From contig NZ_CP080413.1 of NCBI RefSeq assembly GCF_019457475.1, forward strand, positions 1,550,001-1,614,000: 64,000 bases of DNA, read 5' to 3'. The stretch's first letter is position 1; each line of letters starts with the position of its first letter. The position numbers and the translations under genes were made by a program. The notes beneath the pieces were generated by a model, which saw only the letters and a program-made list of their open reading frames with translations, did not search any database and was not told the DNA's origin. The DNA is from Shewanella acanthi (GTDB lineage Bacteria > Pseudomonadota > Gammaproteobacteria > Enterobacterales > Shewanellaceae). Shown piece by piece: positions 56,297-64,000 of this stretch.

Positions 56297-56953
56297 TTAG
56301 AACACCATTTCAGGCACATGCTCAGGCACAATCAATTTGCCCGCTGTCTTACTGACAATCTCTTCCACGCTCACCCCTGGTGCACGCTCGAGTAGGTGAA
56401 AGGCGCCGTCTTTAATTTCGATAAAGGCTAAATCGGTCACTACGCGTTTGATGCACCCGTAACCCGTTAATGGCAGCTCACATACCGGCAGTAGCTTTGA
56501 GTTACCGTATTTGTCGGCGTGCATCATGGTGACGATGATGTTTTCAGCCCCAGCCACCAGATCCATCGCGCCGCCCATGCCTTTAATTAACTTGCCTGGG
56601 ATCATCCATGAAGCGATAGAACCGTTGACATCGACCTCAAAGGCACCCAGCACGGTTAAGTCCACATGGCCGCCACGGATCATCGCAAAGCTTTCCGCCG
56701 ATGAGAAAAATGATGCGCCCTTAACGGCGGTTACGGTTTGTTTGCCCGCATTGATTAAATCTGGGTCTATGGTTTCTTCGGTAGGGAATTCGCCCATGCC
56801 CAAAAGACCGTTTTCCGATTGAAGCATCACTTCCATTCCTGCTGGGATGTAGTTTGCAACCAGCGTTGGAATGCCGATGCCTAGGTTAACATAAAAGCCG
56901 TCTTGTAATTCTTTGGCGACGCGCTGGGCCAGTTGTTCTCTTGATAATGCCAT
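56297..56953 (-). CDS. scoB: 3-oxoacid CoA-transferase subunit B
   Basis: A 218-aa subunit. Catalytic Glu47 lies in QSENGLLGMG. VNLGIGIPTLVANYIP and GKLIKGMGGAMDLVAGA are family stretches. With subunit A it exchanges CoA between succinyl-CoA and acetoacetate. Here it would activate the acetoacetate released by HMG-CoA lyase. 35 bp after scoA. Confidence 0.93.
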   Translation of the reverse strand: MALSREQLAQRVAKELQDGFYVNLGIGIPTLVANYIPAGMEVMLQSENGLLGMGEFPTEETIDPDLINAGKQTVTAVKGASFFSSAESFAMIRGGHVDLTVLGAFEVDVNGSIASWMIPGKLIKGMGGAMDLVAGAENIIVTMMHADKYGNSKLLPVCELPLTGYGCIKRVVTDLAFIEIKDGAFHLLERAPGVSVEEIVSKTAGKLIVPEHVPEMVF

Positions 56954-56988
56954 GATTGTTATCCTTTACTCTTTGCCTGACCTTTTAT

Positions 56989-57687
56989 TTATGCTTTTAC
57001 GGTGCGCTGCTCAATGCGTTTCTCGAACTTGCCTTGAATGACGCGATCGACATAAATGCCAGGAGTATGGATATGATCTGGGTCAAGCTCGCCCGGCTCA
57101 ACAATAAACTCAGCCTCAACCACAGTGATTTTACCCGCTGTTGCCATCATAGGGTTAAAGTTGGCGGCGGTTTTACGGAAAACGAGATTACCCATGGTAT
57201 CGGCTTTCCAAGCGCGAATAAGGGCGAAATCGGCGGTCAGTGACTCTTCGAGTACATAGTGACGTCCCTTGATTTCACGGGTTTCTTTACCTTCAGCCAC
57301 AGGTGTGCCGTAACCTGTTGCGGTGAAAAAGGCGGGGATACCCGCACCACCTGCGCGAATTTTTTCCGCCAGCGTGCCCTGAGGGGTCAGGATCACATTA
57401 AGTTCACCTGAGAGCATTTGTTGCTCGAAGGTCGCATTCTCGCCAACATAGGAGGCAATCATGGTTGAAATTTGGCGGTGTTTTAACAGTAAACCTAAGC
57501 CGAAATCATCAACGCCCGCATTGTTTGAAATCGCGGTTAAGCCCTTAACTTCCATCTTAACCATCTGATTGATTAGGCCTTCAGGGATACCACACAGGCC
57601 GAAGCCGCCGACCATAATGGTCATATCATCGGTTAAGCCTTTTAATGCTTCTTCATAGCTGCCGACGACTTTATTGAGTCCTGCCAT
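56989..57687 (-). CDS. scoA: 3-oxoacid CoA-transferase subunit A
   Basis: A 232-aa subunit. [27 protein letters not shown] and [19 protein letters not shown] are the CoA-binding and structural motifs of the alpha subunit. Encoded upstream of scoB and 193 bp downstream of liuE, so it may have its own promoter. Confidence 0.93.
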   Translation of the reverse strand: MAGLNKVVGSYEEALKGLTDDMTIMVGGFGLCGIPEGLINQMVKMEVKGLTAISNNAGVDDFGLGLLLKHRQISTMIASYVGENATFEQQMLSGELNVILTPQGTLAEKIRAGGAGIPAFFTATGYGTPVAEGKETREIKGRHYVLEESLTADFALIRAWKADTMGNLVFRKTAANFNPMMATAGKITVVEAEFIVEPGELDPDHIHTPGIYVDRVIQGKFEKRIEQRTVKA

Positions 57688-57880
57688 TTTCTATCCTTCT
57701 CCATTCGCGCTAACTATACCCTTCTACACTAGCTTGCAGTCCTGCTTTGGTTACTGCAACGCTGGGGATTATGGGTGTGAAAAGATTGTTAATTATTACT
57801 TTTTTGTTTTTAAATTCATACCACTACTTAGCTTTTATTATTAATTTTCACTAAGTTGAGGTTTAATTCTGTAATTCATT

Positions 57881-58837
57881 TCATGCTACATCAGTAGTCA
57901 AGAGAGCGTTGGCTACTTTAGAACCATTGATACGCTTTAATTGGTTGCTGATTTGCTCACCGGCACGGGCTAATTTGATTAAATCGATACCGGTTTTCAG
58001 GCCGAGTCCGTGGAGCATATACACTAAATCTTCGCTGGCAAGATTGCCCGATGCGCCTTTGGCATAGGGGCAGCCACCGAGTCCAGCAACCGATGCATCA
58101 AAACTACGCACACCTAAGTCTAAACAGGCCAAAATATTGGCAAGGGCTTGACCATAGGTGTCGTGGAAATGCAGCGCCGTTTTCTCAATCGGAACACGCT
58201 CGCTAACAGCTTTAAGCATTTTACGGGCTTTTAGCGGCGTGCCTACACCAATAGTGTCGCCTAGCGAAATTTCGTAACAGCCCATTTTGTAGAGGATTTC
58301 AGACACTCGGGCCACTTCACTGACGGCAATTTCACCTTCATAGGGACAGCCCAATACACAGGACACATAGCCACGCACGGGTACATTGTGTGCTTTAGCC
58401 AATTCCATCAACGGAATAAAGCGTTCAATCGACTCTTCAATGGAGCAGTTAATATTGCGCTGACTAAAGCTTTGGGAGGCTGCGCCGAAGATAGCTACTT
58501 CGGAAGCTTTTGCATCCAGCGCCAGCTCCAAGCCTTTAACATTCGGGGTTAGTGCACTGTAAACCACACCTTCGCGGCGATTAATCATGCTTAGCACTTC
58601 ACCGCTGTCGGCCATTTGTGGCACCCATTTAGGTGACACAAAACTGCCTGACTCTATGCGTTTAATCCCCGCATCGGCAAGGGCCTCAATTAGGGCGATT
58701 TTGGCCGCTGTTGGTACTGCAATTTCATTTTGCAGCCCATCACGCGGCCCCATTTCGAATAAGCTAACGTCGGGTCGACTTGCATTTTCAGTGGCGAATG
58801 TTTCTAGGTGCATTGCTTCAAGGTTGACTGCCGACAT
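57881..58837 (-). CDS. liuE: Hydroxymethylglutaryl-CoA lyase
   Basis: A 318-aa DRE-TIM metallolyase cleaving HMG-CoA to acetyl-CoA and acetoacetate, the last step of leucine breakdown. GPRDGLQNE near 30-38 holds metal and substrate residues, [12 protein letters not shown] the metal histidines, and [14 protein letters not shown] the catalytic cysteine loop. The start overlaps the liuD stop by 1 base (TAATG), with GGAGG upstream. Confidence 0.95.
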   Translation of the reverse strand: MSAVNLEAMHLETFATENASRPDVSLFEMGPRDGLQNEIAVPTAAKIALIEALADAGIKRIESGSFVSPKWVPQMADSGEVLSMINRREGVVYSALTPNVKGLELALDAKASEVAIFGAASQSFSQRNINCSIEESIERFIPLMELAKAHNVPVRGYVSCVLGCPYEGEIAVSEVARVSEILYKMGCYEISLGDTIGVGTPLKARKMLKAVSERVPIEKTALHFHDTYGQALANILACLDLGVRSFDASVAGLGGCPYAKGASGNLASEDLVYMLHGLGLKTGIDLIKLARAGEQISNQLKRINGSKVANALLTTDVA

Positions 58838-60951
58838 TAGGCCTCCTCGGCGCCGGTAGTTTCGCTTTCAAGGCTTGATACATCAGCAGTCAGTGGTTCC
58901 ACATTGAGTAGCAGCGCTCCATCGCTCACCAGTTCGCCAGTGTTAAAATAAAACTCACTGACAATGCCATCAAACGGCGCTTCGATGGTGTATTCCATCT
59001 TCATCGCTTCCATGACTAACAGGCCTTGTCCTGCTTTCACCTGCGCGCCCACCTCCACAAGATGGGTCACTACAGTGCCATTCATCGGTGCTTTGAGTTT
59101 ATCTTCACTGCTGACTTGTTCTTCAACGACTAAGGTTTGCACGGCTTTAAAGTGATAACTGCCAGAAGGCAAAAACAGCGTGAAATCATCTCCCTGTGCG
59201 CTAACAGGCACTTTACTCTTGTGGCCATTAATGTCAGCGAGCAACAGATCCTGTTTAAGTTCGCCACGTAATTTCCAGATATCACCATTAACGGGCAGTA
59301 AATAGACCTGGCCTAAGTCCTGCAGTACTAGCTGTTGCAGGTGATGGTTGTCATCAATTAGGGCAACCGAATGTTGACTAGTACTATTTAATCTAAAGCC
59401 GCTGACCAGTCCCCAAGGGGAGTGGGGATCGGCGCTGTTAATTGCCTGTGATTTTGCAGCTTCTTTACGTGCAAGCACTTGGTACAGCACGGCGAAGGCG
59501 ATGGCAGTGTCGGCTTCACTCGCAGCGCTGCCGATAAGCGCATCGCCGTAGCGGCCGATAAAGTCGGTGCTAAAGTCCGCTTTGGCAAAGGCGGCGTGCT
59601 CGGCGATGTTGGCAAGAAACTCGATATTGTGTTTCAACCCACTGATTTGATAAGACTCTAACGCATGCACAAGGCGCTGCAGGGCTCGTGGGCGCGATTC
59701 ATCCCAGACAATCAATTTTGCGATCATTGGATCGTAAAAGTTACTGATCACATCGTTTTCGCGGATGCCTGAGTCGATACGAACATGTTTATTTTGCTCG
59801 GGCTCACGCAAAAAGTTGAGTTTGCCGCTGGCAGGTAAAAACTCATTTTGTGGGTCTTCAGCGTAAATACGCACTTCGAAGGAATGGCCGTGGATGCGTA
59901 CTTCTTCCTGCTTAAGGGGCAGGGGCTGACCCGAGGCGACCAACAATTGCCATTTCACTAAATCCTGTCCGGTCACCATTTCGGTGACGGGGTGCTCGAC
60001 CTGCAGACGGGTATTCATTTCCATAAAATAGAAACTGCCATCGCTGTCGAGTAAAAATTCCACCGTACCTGCACCGACATAGTCGATGGCCTTGGCTGCG
60101 GCAACGGCAGCGTTACCCATTTGGGTTCGAAGGGCATCACTTAAGCCTGGTGCTGGCGCTTCTTCGACCACTTTTTGGTGGCGGCGCTGAATCGAGCAAT
60201 CACGATCGGATAGGTAAATTGCATTTCCTAAAGTGTCGGCAAAAACTTGAACTTCGACATGGCGTGGCTCGCGTAAATAACGCTCCATCAATAACTTATC
60301 ATTACCAAATGAGGACTGTGCTTCACGGCGCGCCGAATTAATGGCTTCGATGATTTCGCCTTCATTTTCGACGATACGCATGCCCTTACCACCGCCACCG
60401 TATGCGGCTTTAATGAGCAGTGGAAAGCCAATCGCTATCGCTTCAGATTTTAAGGTGGCATCGGATTGGTCATCGCCATGATAGCCAGGCACTAAGGGCA
60501 CATTGGCGCGGCTCATAATTGACTTAGCGGCGCTCTTGCTGCCCATGGCATCAATGGCGTCACTGCCAGGGCCCACAAAGGCTATCCCTGCTTGTTCACA
60601 CTGACGGGCAAATTCGGCGTTCTCCGATAAGAAGCCATAACCTGGGTGAATGGCCTGAGCGCCTGCTTTTTTGGCAATTTCAATAATCAATTCGCCCTTT
60701 AGATAAGAGTCGCTTGGGGCGCTGCCACCTAAATAGAAGGACTCATCGGCCATGGCGACATGACGGGCATTGCAGTCGGCATCAGAGTACACAGCAACGG
60801 TTCGGATCCCCATGAGCTGCGCGGTTTTAATGATGCGACAGGCAATCTCACCACGGTTAGCAATCAATAGCTTAGTAAACATGCTGGGCTCTTTTTTTTG
60901 AATCGTTGTCTGTGCTTGGGTCACATTGTTTGGGATCAGAGTCTGAGACAT
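58837..60951 (-). CDS. liuD: Methylcrotonyl-CoA carboxylase biotin-carrying alpha subunit
   Basis: A 704-aa subunit. The biotin carboxylase domain begins at [17 protein letters not shown] (residue 24). The ATP-grasp glycine loop is [11 protein letters not shown] and [13 protein letters not shown] lies in the same domain. A C-terminal biotinyl domain has EAMKMEYTI with K651 as the biotin lysine. The start ATG 60951 is supported by AAGGAG 8 nt upstream and by immediate contact with the liuC stop, even though homologues begin at M24. It carboxylates 3-methylcrotonyl-CoA with LiuB. Confidence 0.95.
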   Translation of the reverse strand: MSQTLIPNNVTQAQTTIQKKEPSMFTKLLIANRGEIACRIIKTAQLMGIRTVAVYSDADCNARHVAMADESFYLGGSAPSDSYLKGELIIEIAKKAGAQAIHPGYGFLSENAEFARQCEQAGIAFVGPGSDAIDAMGSKSAAKSIMSRANVPLVPGYHGDDQSDATLKSEAIAIGFPLLIKAAYGGGGKGMRIVENEGEIIEAINSARREAQSSFGNDKLLMERYLREPRHVEVQVFADTLGNAIYLSDRDCSIQRRHQKVVEEAPAPGLSDALRTQMGNAAVAAAKAIDYVGAGTVEFLLDSDGSFYFMEMNTRLQVEHPVTEMVTGQDLVKWQLLVASGQPLPLKQEEVRIHGHSFEVRIYAEDPQNEFLPASGKLNFLREPEQNKHVRIDSGIRENDVISNFYDPMIAKLIVWDESRPRALQRLVHALESYQISGLKHNIEFLANIAEHAAFAKADFSTDFIGRYGDALIGSAASEADTAIAFAVLYQVLARKEAAKSQAINSADPHSPWGLVSGFRLNSTSQHSVALIDDNHHLQQLVLQDLGQVYLLPVNGDIWKLRGELKQDLLLADINGHKSKVPVSAQGDDFTLFLPSGSYHFKAVQTLVVEEQVSSEDKLKAPMNGTVVTHLVEVGAQVKAGQGLLVMEAMKMEYTIEAPFDGIVSEFYFNTGELVSDGALLLNVEPLTADVSSLESETTGAEEA

Positions 60952-61791
60952 CTAGCGTGCTCCTTGGATATCGTTGGCAGGCAGGTGGCTGCTTTGCCAA
61001 TTTGGTGGCCGTTTTTCAAAGAAGGCGTTTAAGCCTTCTTGGCCTTCGGCGGATACCCGAATGCGGGCGATGCGCTCGCTGGTGTAATCGATGGTTTCTT
61101 GGTCGATAGCGCCGTTCTCAAGACGCTTGAGTAGGCACTTTACCCACGCCATGCCTTGAGGGCTATTGGCAAGTAGCGCCTCGATAATGGGTTTGGCTGC
61201 GGCATCAAGATCATCGTTTATCTCGTGGATAACATTCAGATTTAATGCGGTGTTGGCATCGAAACGCTCGGCGGTAAGCATGTAACGGCGTGAAGCGCGG
61301 CTTCCCATCGTTCGGGCAACATAGGGGCTAATGACCGCAGGAATAAGCCCTAATTTAACTTCACTTAAACAGAAACTGGCGCGCTCTGTGGCAATGGCGA
61401 TGTCACTGGCGCAAATCAGTCCGAGTGCGCCGCCAAAGGCTGCGCCTTGGACGAGGGCGAGCGTCGGTTTTGGAAAGGTATCTAAGTCGTGCATTAACTT
61501 AGCAAGGCATTTGGCATCCTCGAGGTTTTGCTCGAAATCCATTTTGGCCTGCTTACGCATCCAATTAAGGTCGGCGCCTGCACTGAAGTTTTTGCCATTG
61601 GCTTTTAGCACGAGCAGCCGGCAGTAATCACACTTGGCAAAGTAATCGATGACGGCAATCATCTCGCCAATCATCACTTCATCGAAAGCATTGTGCACAT
61701 TGATGCGATTAAGTATAAGTTCGCCAACACCGCCGCTCAGGCGATATTCGACAAATTGAAGCGTATCTAATGTGTGGTTATTTGAGTTCAT
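60952..61791 (-). CDS. liuC: Methylglutaconyl-CoA hydratase (enoyl-CoA hydratase family)
   Basis: A 279-aa crotonase-fold enzyme. KNFSAGADLNWMRKQ and AFGGALGLICASDIAIA form the oxyanion hole and active-site loop. It hydrates 3-methylglutaconyl-CoA to HMG-CoA in leucine catabolism. 17 bp downstream of liuB; its stop directly abuts liuD. Confidence 0.93.
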   Translation of the reverse strand: MNSNNHTLDTLQFVEYRLSGGVGELILNRINVHNAFDEVMIGEMIAVIDYFAKCDYCRLLVLKANGKNFSAGADLNWMRKQAKMDFEQNLEDAKCLAKLMHDLDTFPKPTLALVQGAAFGGALGLICASDIAIATERASFCLSEVKLGLIPAVISPYVARTMGSRASRRYMLTAERFDANTALNLNVIHEINDDLDAAAKPIIEALLANSPQGMAWVKCLLKRLENGAIDQETIDYTSERIARIRVSAEGQEGLNAFFEKRPPNWQSSHLPANDIQGAR

Positions 61792-61808
61792 TATTTTTAC
61801 CCTGTTAG

Positions 61809-63422
61809 TTACATACGGAACACACCGAAACGGGTGTCTTCGATAGGGGCATTTAATGCCGCTGACAGGGCAAGGCCGACCACATCACGGGTTTGCGCAG
61901 GGTCGATAATGCCGTCATCCCACAGGCGCGCGCTGGCATGATAAGGATGACCCTCTTTGTCGTACTGGGCGATAATCGGTGCCTTAAAGGCCTTTTCATC
62001 TTCCGCTGACCACACTTCACCCTTACGGGTTAAACCGTCACGGCGTACTGTCGCTAATACGCCCGCTGCCTGTTCGCCGCCCATTACCGAGATACGGGCA
62101 TTTGGCCACATCCACATCATGGTGGGCTCAAAGGCGCGGCCACACATACCGTAGTTACCCGCACCGTAGCTGCCGCCAATAATCACAGTAAATTTAGGTA
62201 CATTGGCGCAGGACACCGCGGTCACCATCTTAGCGCCGTGCTTGGCTATGCCTTCGTGTTCGTACTTTTTACCCACCATAAAACCGGTGATATTTTGCAG
62301 GAACAGCAGCGGAATTTTGCGCTGGCAGCAGAGCTCAATAAAATGCGCGCCTTTTTGCGCCGATTCTGAGAATAAAATGCCGTTGTTGGCCACGATCCCG
62401 ACGGGATAGCCGTGGATACGGGCAAAGCCGCAAACTAAGGTCGCGCCGTAGTTGGCTTTAAACTCGTCAAAATCCGAATCGTCCACTAAACGGGCAATCA
62501 CTTCTTTCACATCAAATGGCTTTTTAAGATCGGTCCCGACGATGCCGTAGAGCTCATTAATATCGTATTTGGGCGGTTTAACTTCCTTAGGACTTAGTAG
62601 CGCTTTGACTTCTTTATGGTGATTGAGACGCAGCACCGCACGGCGGGCAAGCTCAAGGGCATGCTCATCGTTTTGCGCTAGGTGATCGGCAACGCCTGAA
62701 ATCTTAGTGTGCACTTCAGCGCCACCTAATTCTTCGGCGCTGACTTCTTCACCCGTGGCGGCTTTCACCAATGGTGGGCCTGCGAGGAAGATAGTGCCTT
62801 GTTCTTTCACAATTATGGATTCGTCCGCCATGGCAGGCACATAGGCGCCGCCTGCGGTACAAAGCCCCATTACCACGGCGATTTGCGGAATGCCCTTGGC
62901 GGACATTTGCGCCTGATTGTAGAAAATACGGCCAAAGTGATCGCGGTCGGGAAACACTTCGTCTTGACGGGGCAGGTTAGCACCGCCCGAGTCGACTAAA
63001 TAGATACAGGGTAGGTGGCAACGGCTGGCAATGTCTTGCGCGCGTAGGTGTTTTTTCACGGTGAGCGGATAATAGGTGCCGCCTTTCACTGTGGCATCGT
63101 TGGCGATGATCATGCATTCCACACCACTTACACGGCCAATACCGGCAATCACTCCCGCTGCGGGGACCTCTTCGTCGTACACTTCGAAGGCGGCAAATTG
63201 GGAGATTTCTAAAAAGGGCGAACCGGCATCGAGCAGTTTCTCAACCCGCTGTCGGGGTAACAACTTGCCGCGGGCGATATGGCGCTCAAGTGCTACAGGG
63301 CCGCCACCAAGCTCAATCTTGGCAAGTTTGGTTTTGAGATCGGCCACGAGGGCGGCCATGTCGTCGGATTTGGCTTTAAATTCATCGCTACGGGCGTTGA
63401 TACGACTGCTTAATTGCGTCAC
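61809..63422 (-). CDS. liuB: Methylcrotonyl-CoA carboxylase carboxyltransferase beta subunit
   Basis: A 537-aa carboxyltransferase with two crotonase-like halves. [26 protein letters not shown] and [18 protein letters not shown] mark the acyl-CoA site. [29 protein letters not shown] and [15 protein letters not shown] mark the biotin site. It transfers carboxyl from biotin on LiuD to methylcrotonyl-CoA. Confidence 0.95.
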   Translation of the reverse strand: MTQLSSRINARSDEFKAKSDDMAALVADLKTKLAKIELGGGPVALERHIARGKLLPRQRVEKLLDAGSPFLEISQFAAFEVYDEEVPAAGVIAGIGRVSGVECMIIANDATVKGGTYYPLTVKKHLRAQDIASRCHLPCIYLVDSGGANLPRQDEVFPDRDHFGRIFYNQAQMSAKGIPQIAVVMGLCTAGGAYVPAMADESIIVKEQGTIFLAGPPLVKAATGEEVSAEELGGAEVHTKISGVADHLAQNDEHALELARRAVLRLNHHKEVKALLSPKEVKPPKYDINELYGIVGTDLKKPFDVKEVIARLVDDSDFDEFKANYGATLVCGFARIHGYPVGIVANNGILFSESAQKGAHFIELCCQRKIPLLFLQNITGFMVGKKYEHEGIAKHGAKMVTAVSCANVPKFTVIIGGSYGAGNYGMCGRAFEPTMMWMWPNARISVMGGEQAAGVLATVRRDGLTRKGEVWSAEDEKAFKAPIIAQYDKEGHPYHASARLWDDGIIDPAQTRDVVGLALSAALNAPIEDTRFGVFRM

Positions 63423-63622
63423 TTTTTATGTCCTTCTAAAGCGGAAATTCAGTATCAATGGGTGCTGGGGCCATTGCGCTTGCTTTTTACTCTCGCTCTT
63501 TACTCTAATTAAGGGCGCTTGGTACTGGCTCTTGGTTTAGGGCGTTTAGCACTCTGTTATATCGAAGTTGGCTAAACACCCAAACTTGGCTGAGCTTTAG
63601 GGCAAGGCTTCAACCGTACTGA
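63423..63622 (-). other. 200-bp gap between liuA and liuB
   Basis: No coding frame or hairpin terminator is evident. The gap is larger than elsewhere in the operon, so an internal promoter or RNA processing site is possible but not visible. Confidence 0.35.
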
Positions 63623-64000
63623 CTATTTAGATTCGTTAAATAGTTCTCGGCCAATGAGCATACGGCGGATTTCTGAGGTGCCAGCGCCAATCTCATAAAG
63701 CTTGGCATCACGCAGTAAGCGACCGGTGGCGTATTCGTTGACGTAACCGTTTCCACCTAATAATTGAATGGCGTCCAATGCCATTTTTGTGGCGAGCTCT
63801 GCACTATAAAGAATGGCGCCTGCCGCATCTTTACGGGTGGTTTCGCCGCGATCGCAGGATTTAGCCACGTTGTAAACATAGGCTTTAGCCGCGTTCATGC
63901 CGGTGTACATGTCGGCTAATTTGCCTTGGACTAATTGGAATTCACCGATGGATTTGCCAAATTGCTCACGCTCGTGGATGTATGGAATGACTATATCCAT
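63623..64000 (-). CDS. liuA: Isovaleryl-CoA dehydrogenase, C-terminal part, gene runs off window
   Basis: The last 125 residues of an acyl-CoA dehydrogenase. [42 protein letters not shown] and [19 protein letters not shown] are the FAD-binding and C-terminal family motifs. As the first gene of a liuABCDE order it should be the isovaleryl-CoA dehydrogenase. The N-terminal part lies beyond base 64000, so the start is not in the window. Confidence 0.9.
   Translation of the reverse strand: MDIVIPYIHEREQFGKSIGEFQLVQGKLADMYTGMNAAKAYVYNVAKSCDRGETTRKDAAGAILYSAELATKMALDAIQLLGGNGYVNEYATGRLLRDAKLYEIGAGTSEIRRMLIGRELFNESK

Overview
The window reads as chromosomal DNA from a gammaproteobacterium, very probably Shewanella. 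This rests on gene content and on protein sequences I recognise as Shewanella-like (SpeA of 637 aa, NhaB, FadR, DsbB, the liuABCDE leucine catabolic set, bamC-dapA, hda). It is my recall, not a database search. I see no prophage, insertion sequence, integrase, CRISPR array or rRNA.

Layout. 1-670: 3' part of a tRNA-Leu(UAA) gene, followed by a tandem array of about 148-bp units that each repeat the last 18-19 nt of the tRNA plus a terminator hairpin. 670-4630 (minus): an HU-type protein, a two-gene ABC exporter, YceH and a CvfB-like S1 protein. 4630-5815: a 1.2-kb gene-free stretch ahead of speA, rich in perfect hairpins. 5816-13173 (plus): speA, a eukaryotic-type S-adenosylmethionine decarboxylase, pdxH, a YaiI-family gene, a YceI-like gene and three small genes. 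13180-18315 (minus): a degenerate Cache/PAS sensor kinase, dsbB and nhaB. fadR follows on plus. 19421-25077 (minus): prkA-yeaH-spoVR, then sodB. 25449-29232: grxD, uraA, DUF2066-hda. 29307-33985 (minus): a large lipoprotein with a HELAH motif, DUF2069, an ArsC-like gene and bepA. 34121-39062: TusA-like, PerM-like, the divergent gcvR-bcp pair, dapA-bamC. 39436-43610: an RND efflux pair. 43887-55309: a signalling block with a periplasmic binding protein, a 2117-aa BvgS-like hybrid kinase, a DJ-1/PfpI protein and divergent REC-REC-kinase and REC-HD-GYP genes. 55351-64000 (minus): a TSUP transporter, then scoAB and liuEDCBA, the last cut by the window edge.

How the genes fit together. SpeA and the decarboxylase next to it serve polyamine synthesis. 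liuA-E plus scoAB take isovaleryl-CoA from leucine to acetyl-CoA and acetoacetate, then activate the acetoacetate. prkA-yeaH-spoVR is the usual stress/stationary-phase kinase operon. DapA-BamC and DUF2066-Hda are conserved gammaproteobacterial pairs.

Most worth a second look: the tRNA-Leu repeat array, which resembles the layout described downstream of E. coli tyrT; the structured speA leader, including a possible ~100-nt terminated RNA; the eukaryotic-type AdoMet decarboxylase; the HELAH lipoprotein; the TSUP gene whose only well-placed start codon is ATA; and the degenerate kinase. Several starts were moved by ribosome-binding-site and family-alignment evidence, notably dsbB (TTG), cvfB, yeaH, prkA, grxD, perM, bcp and the RND adaptor.
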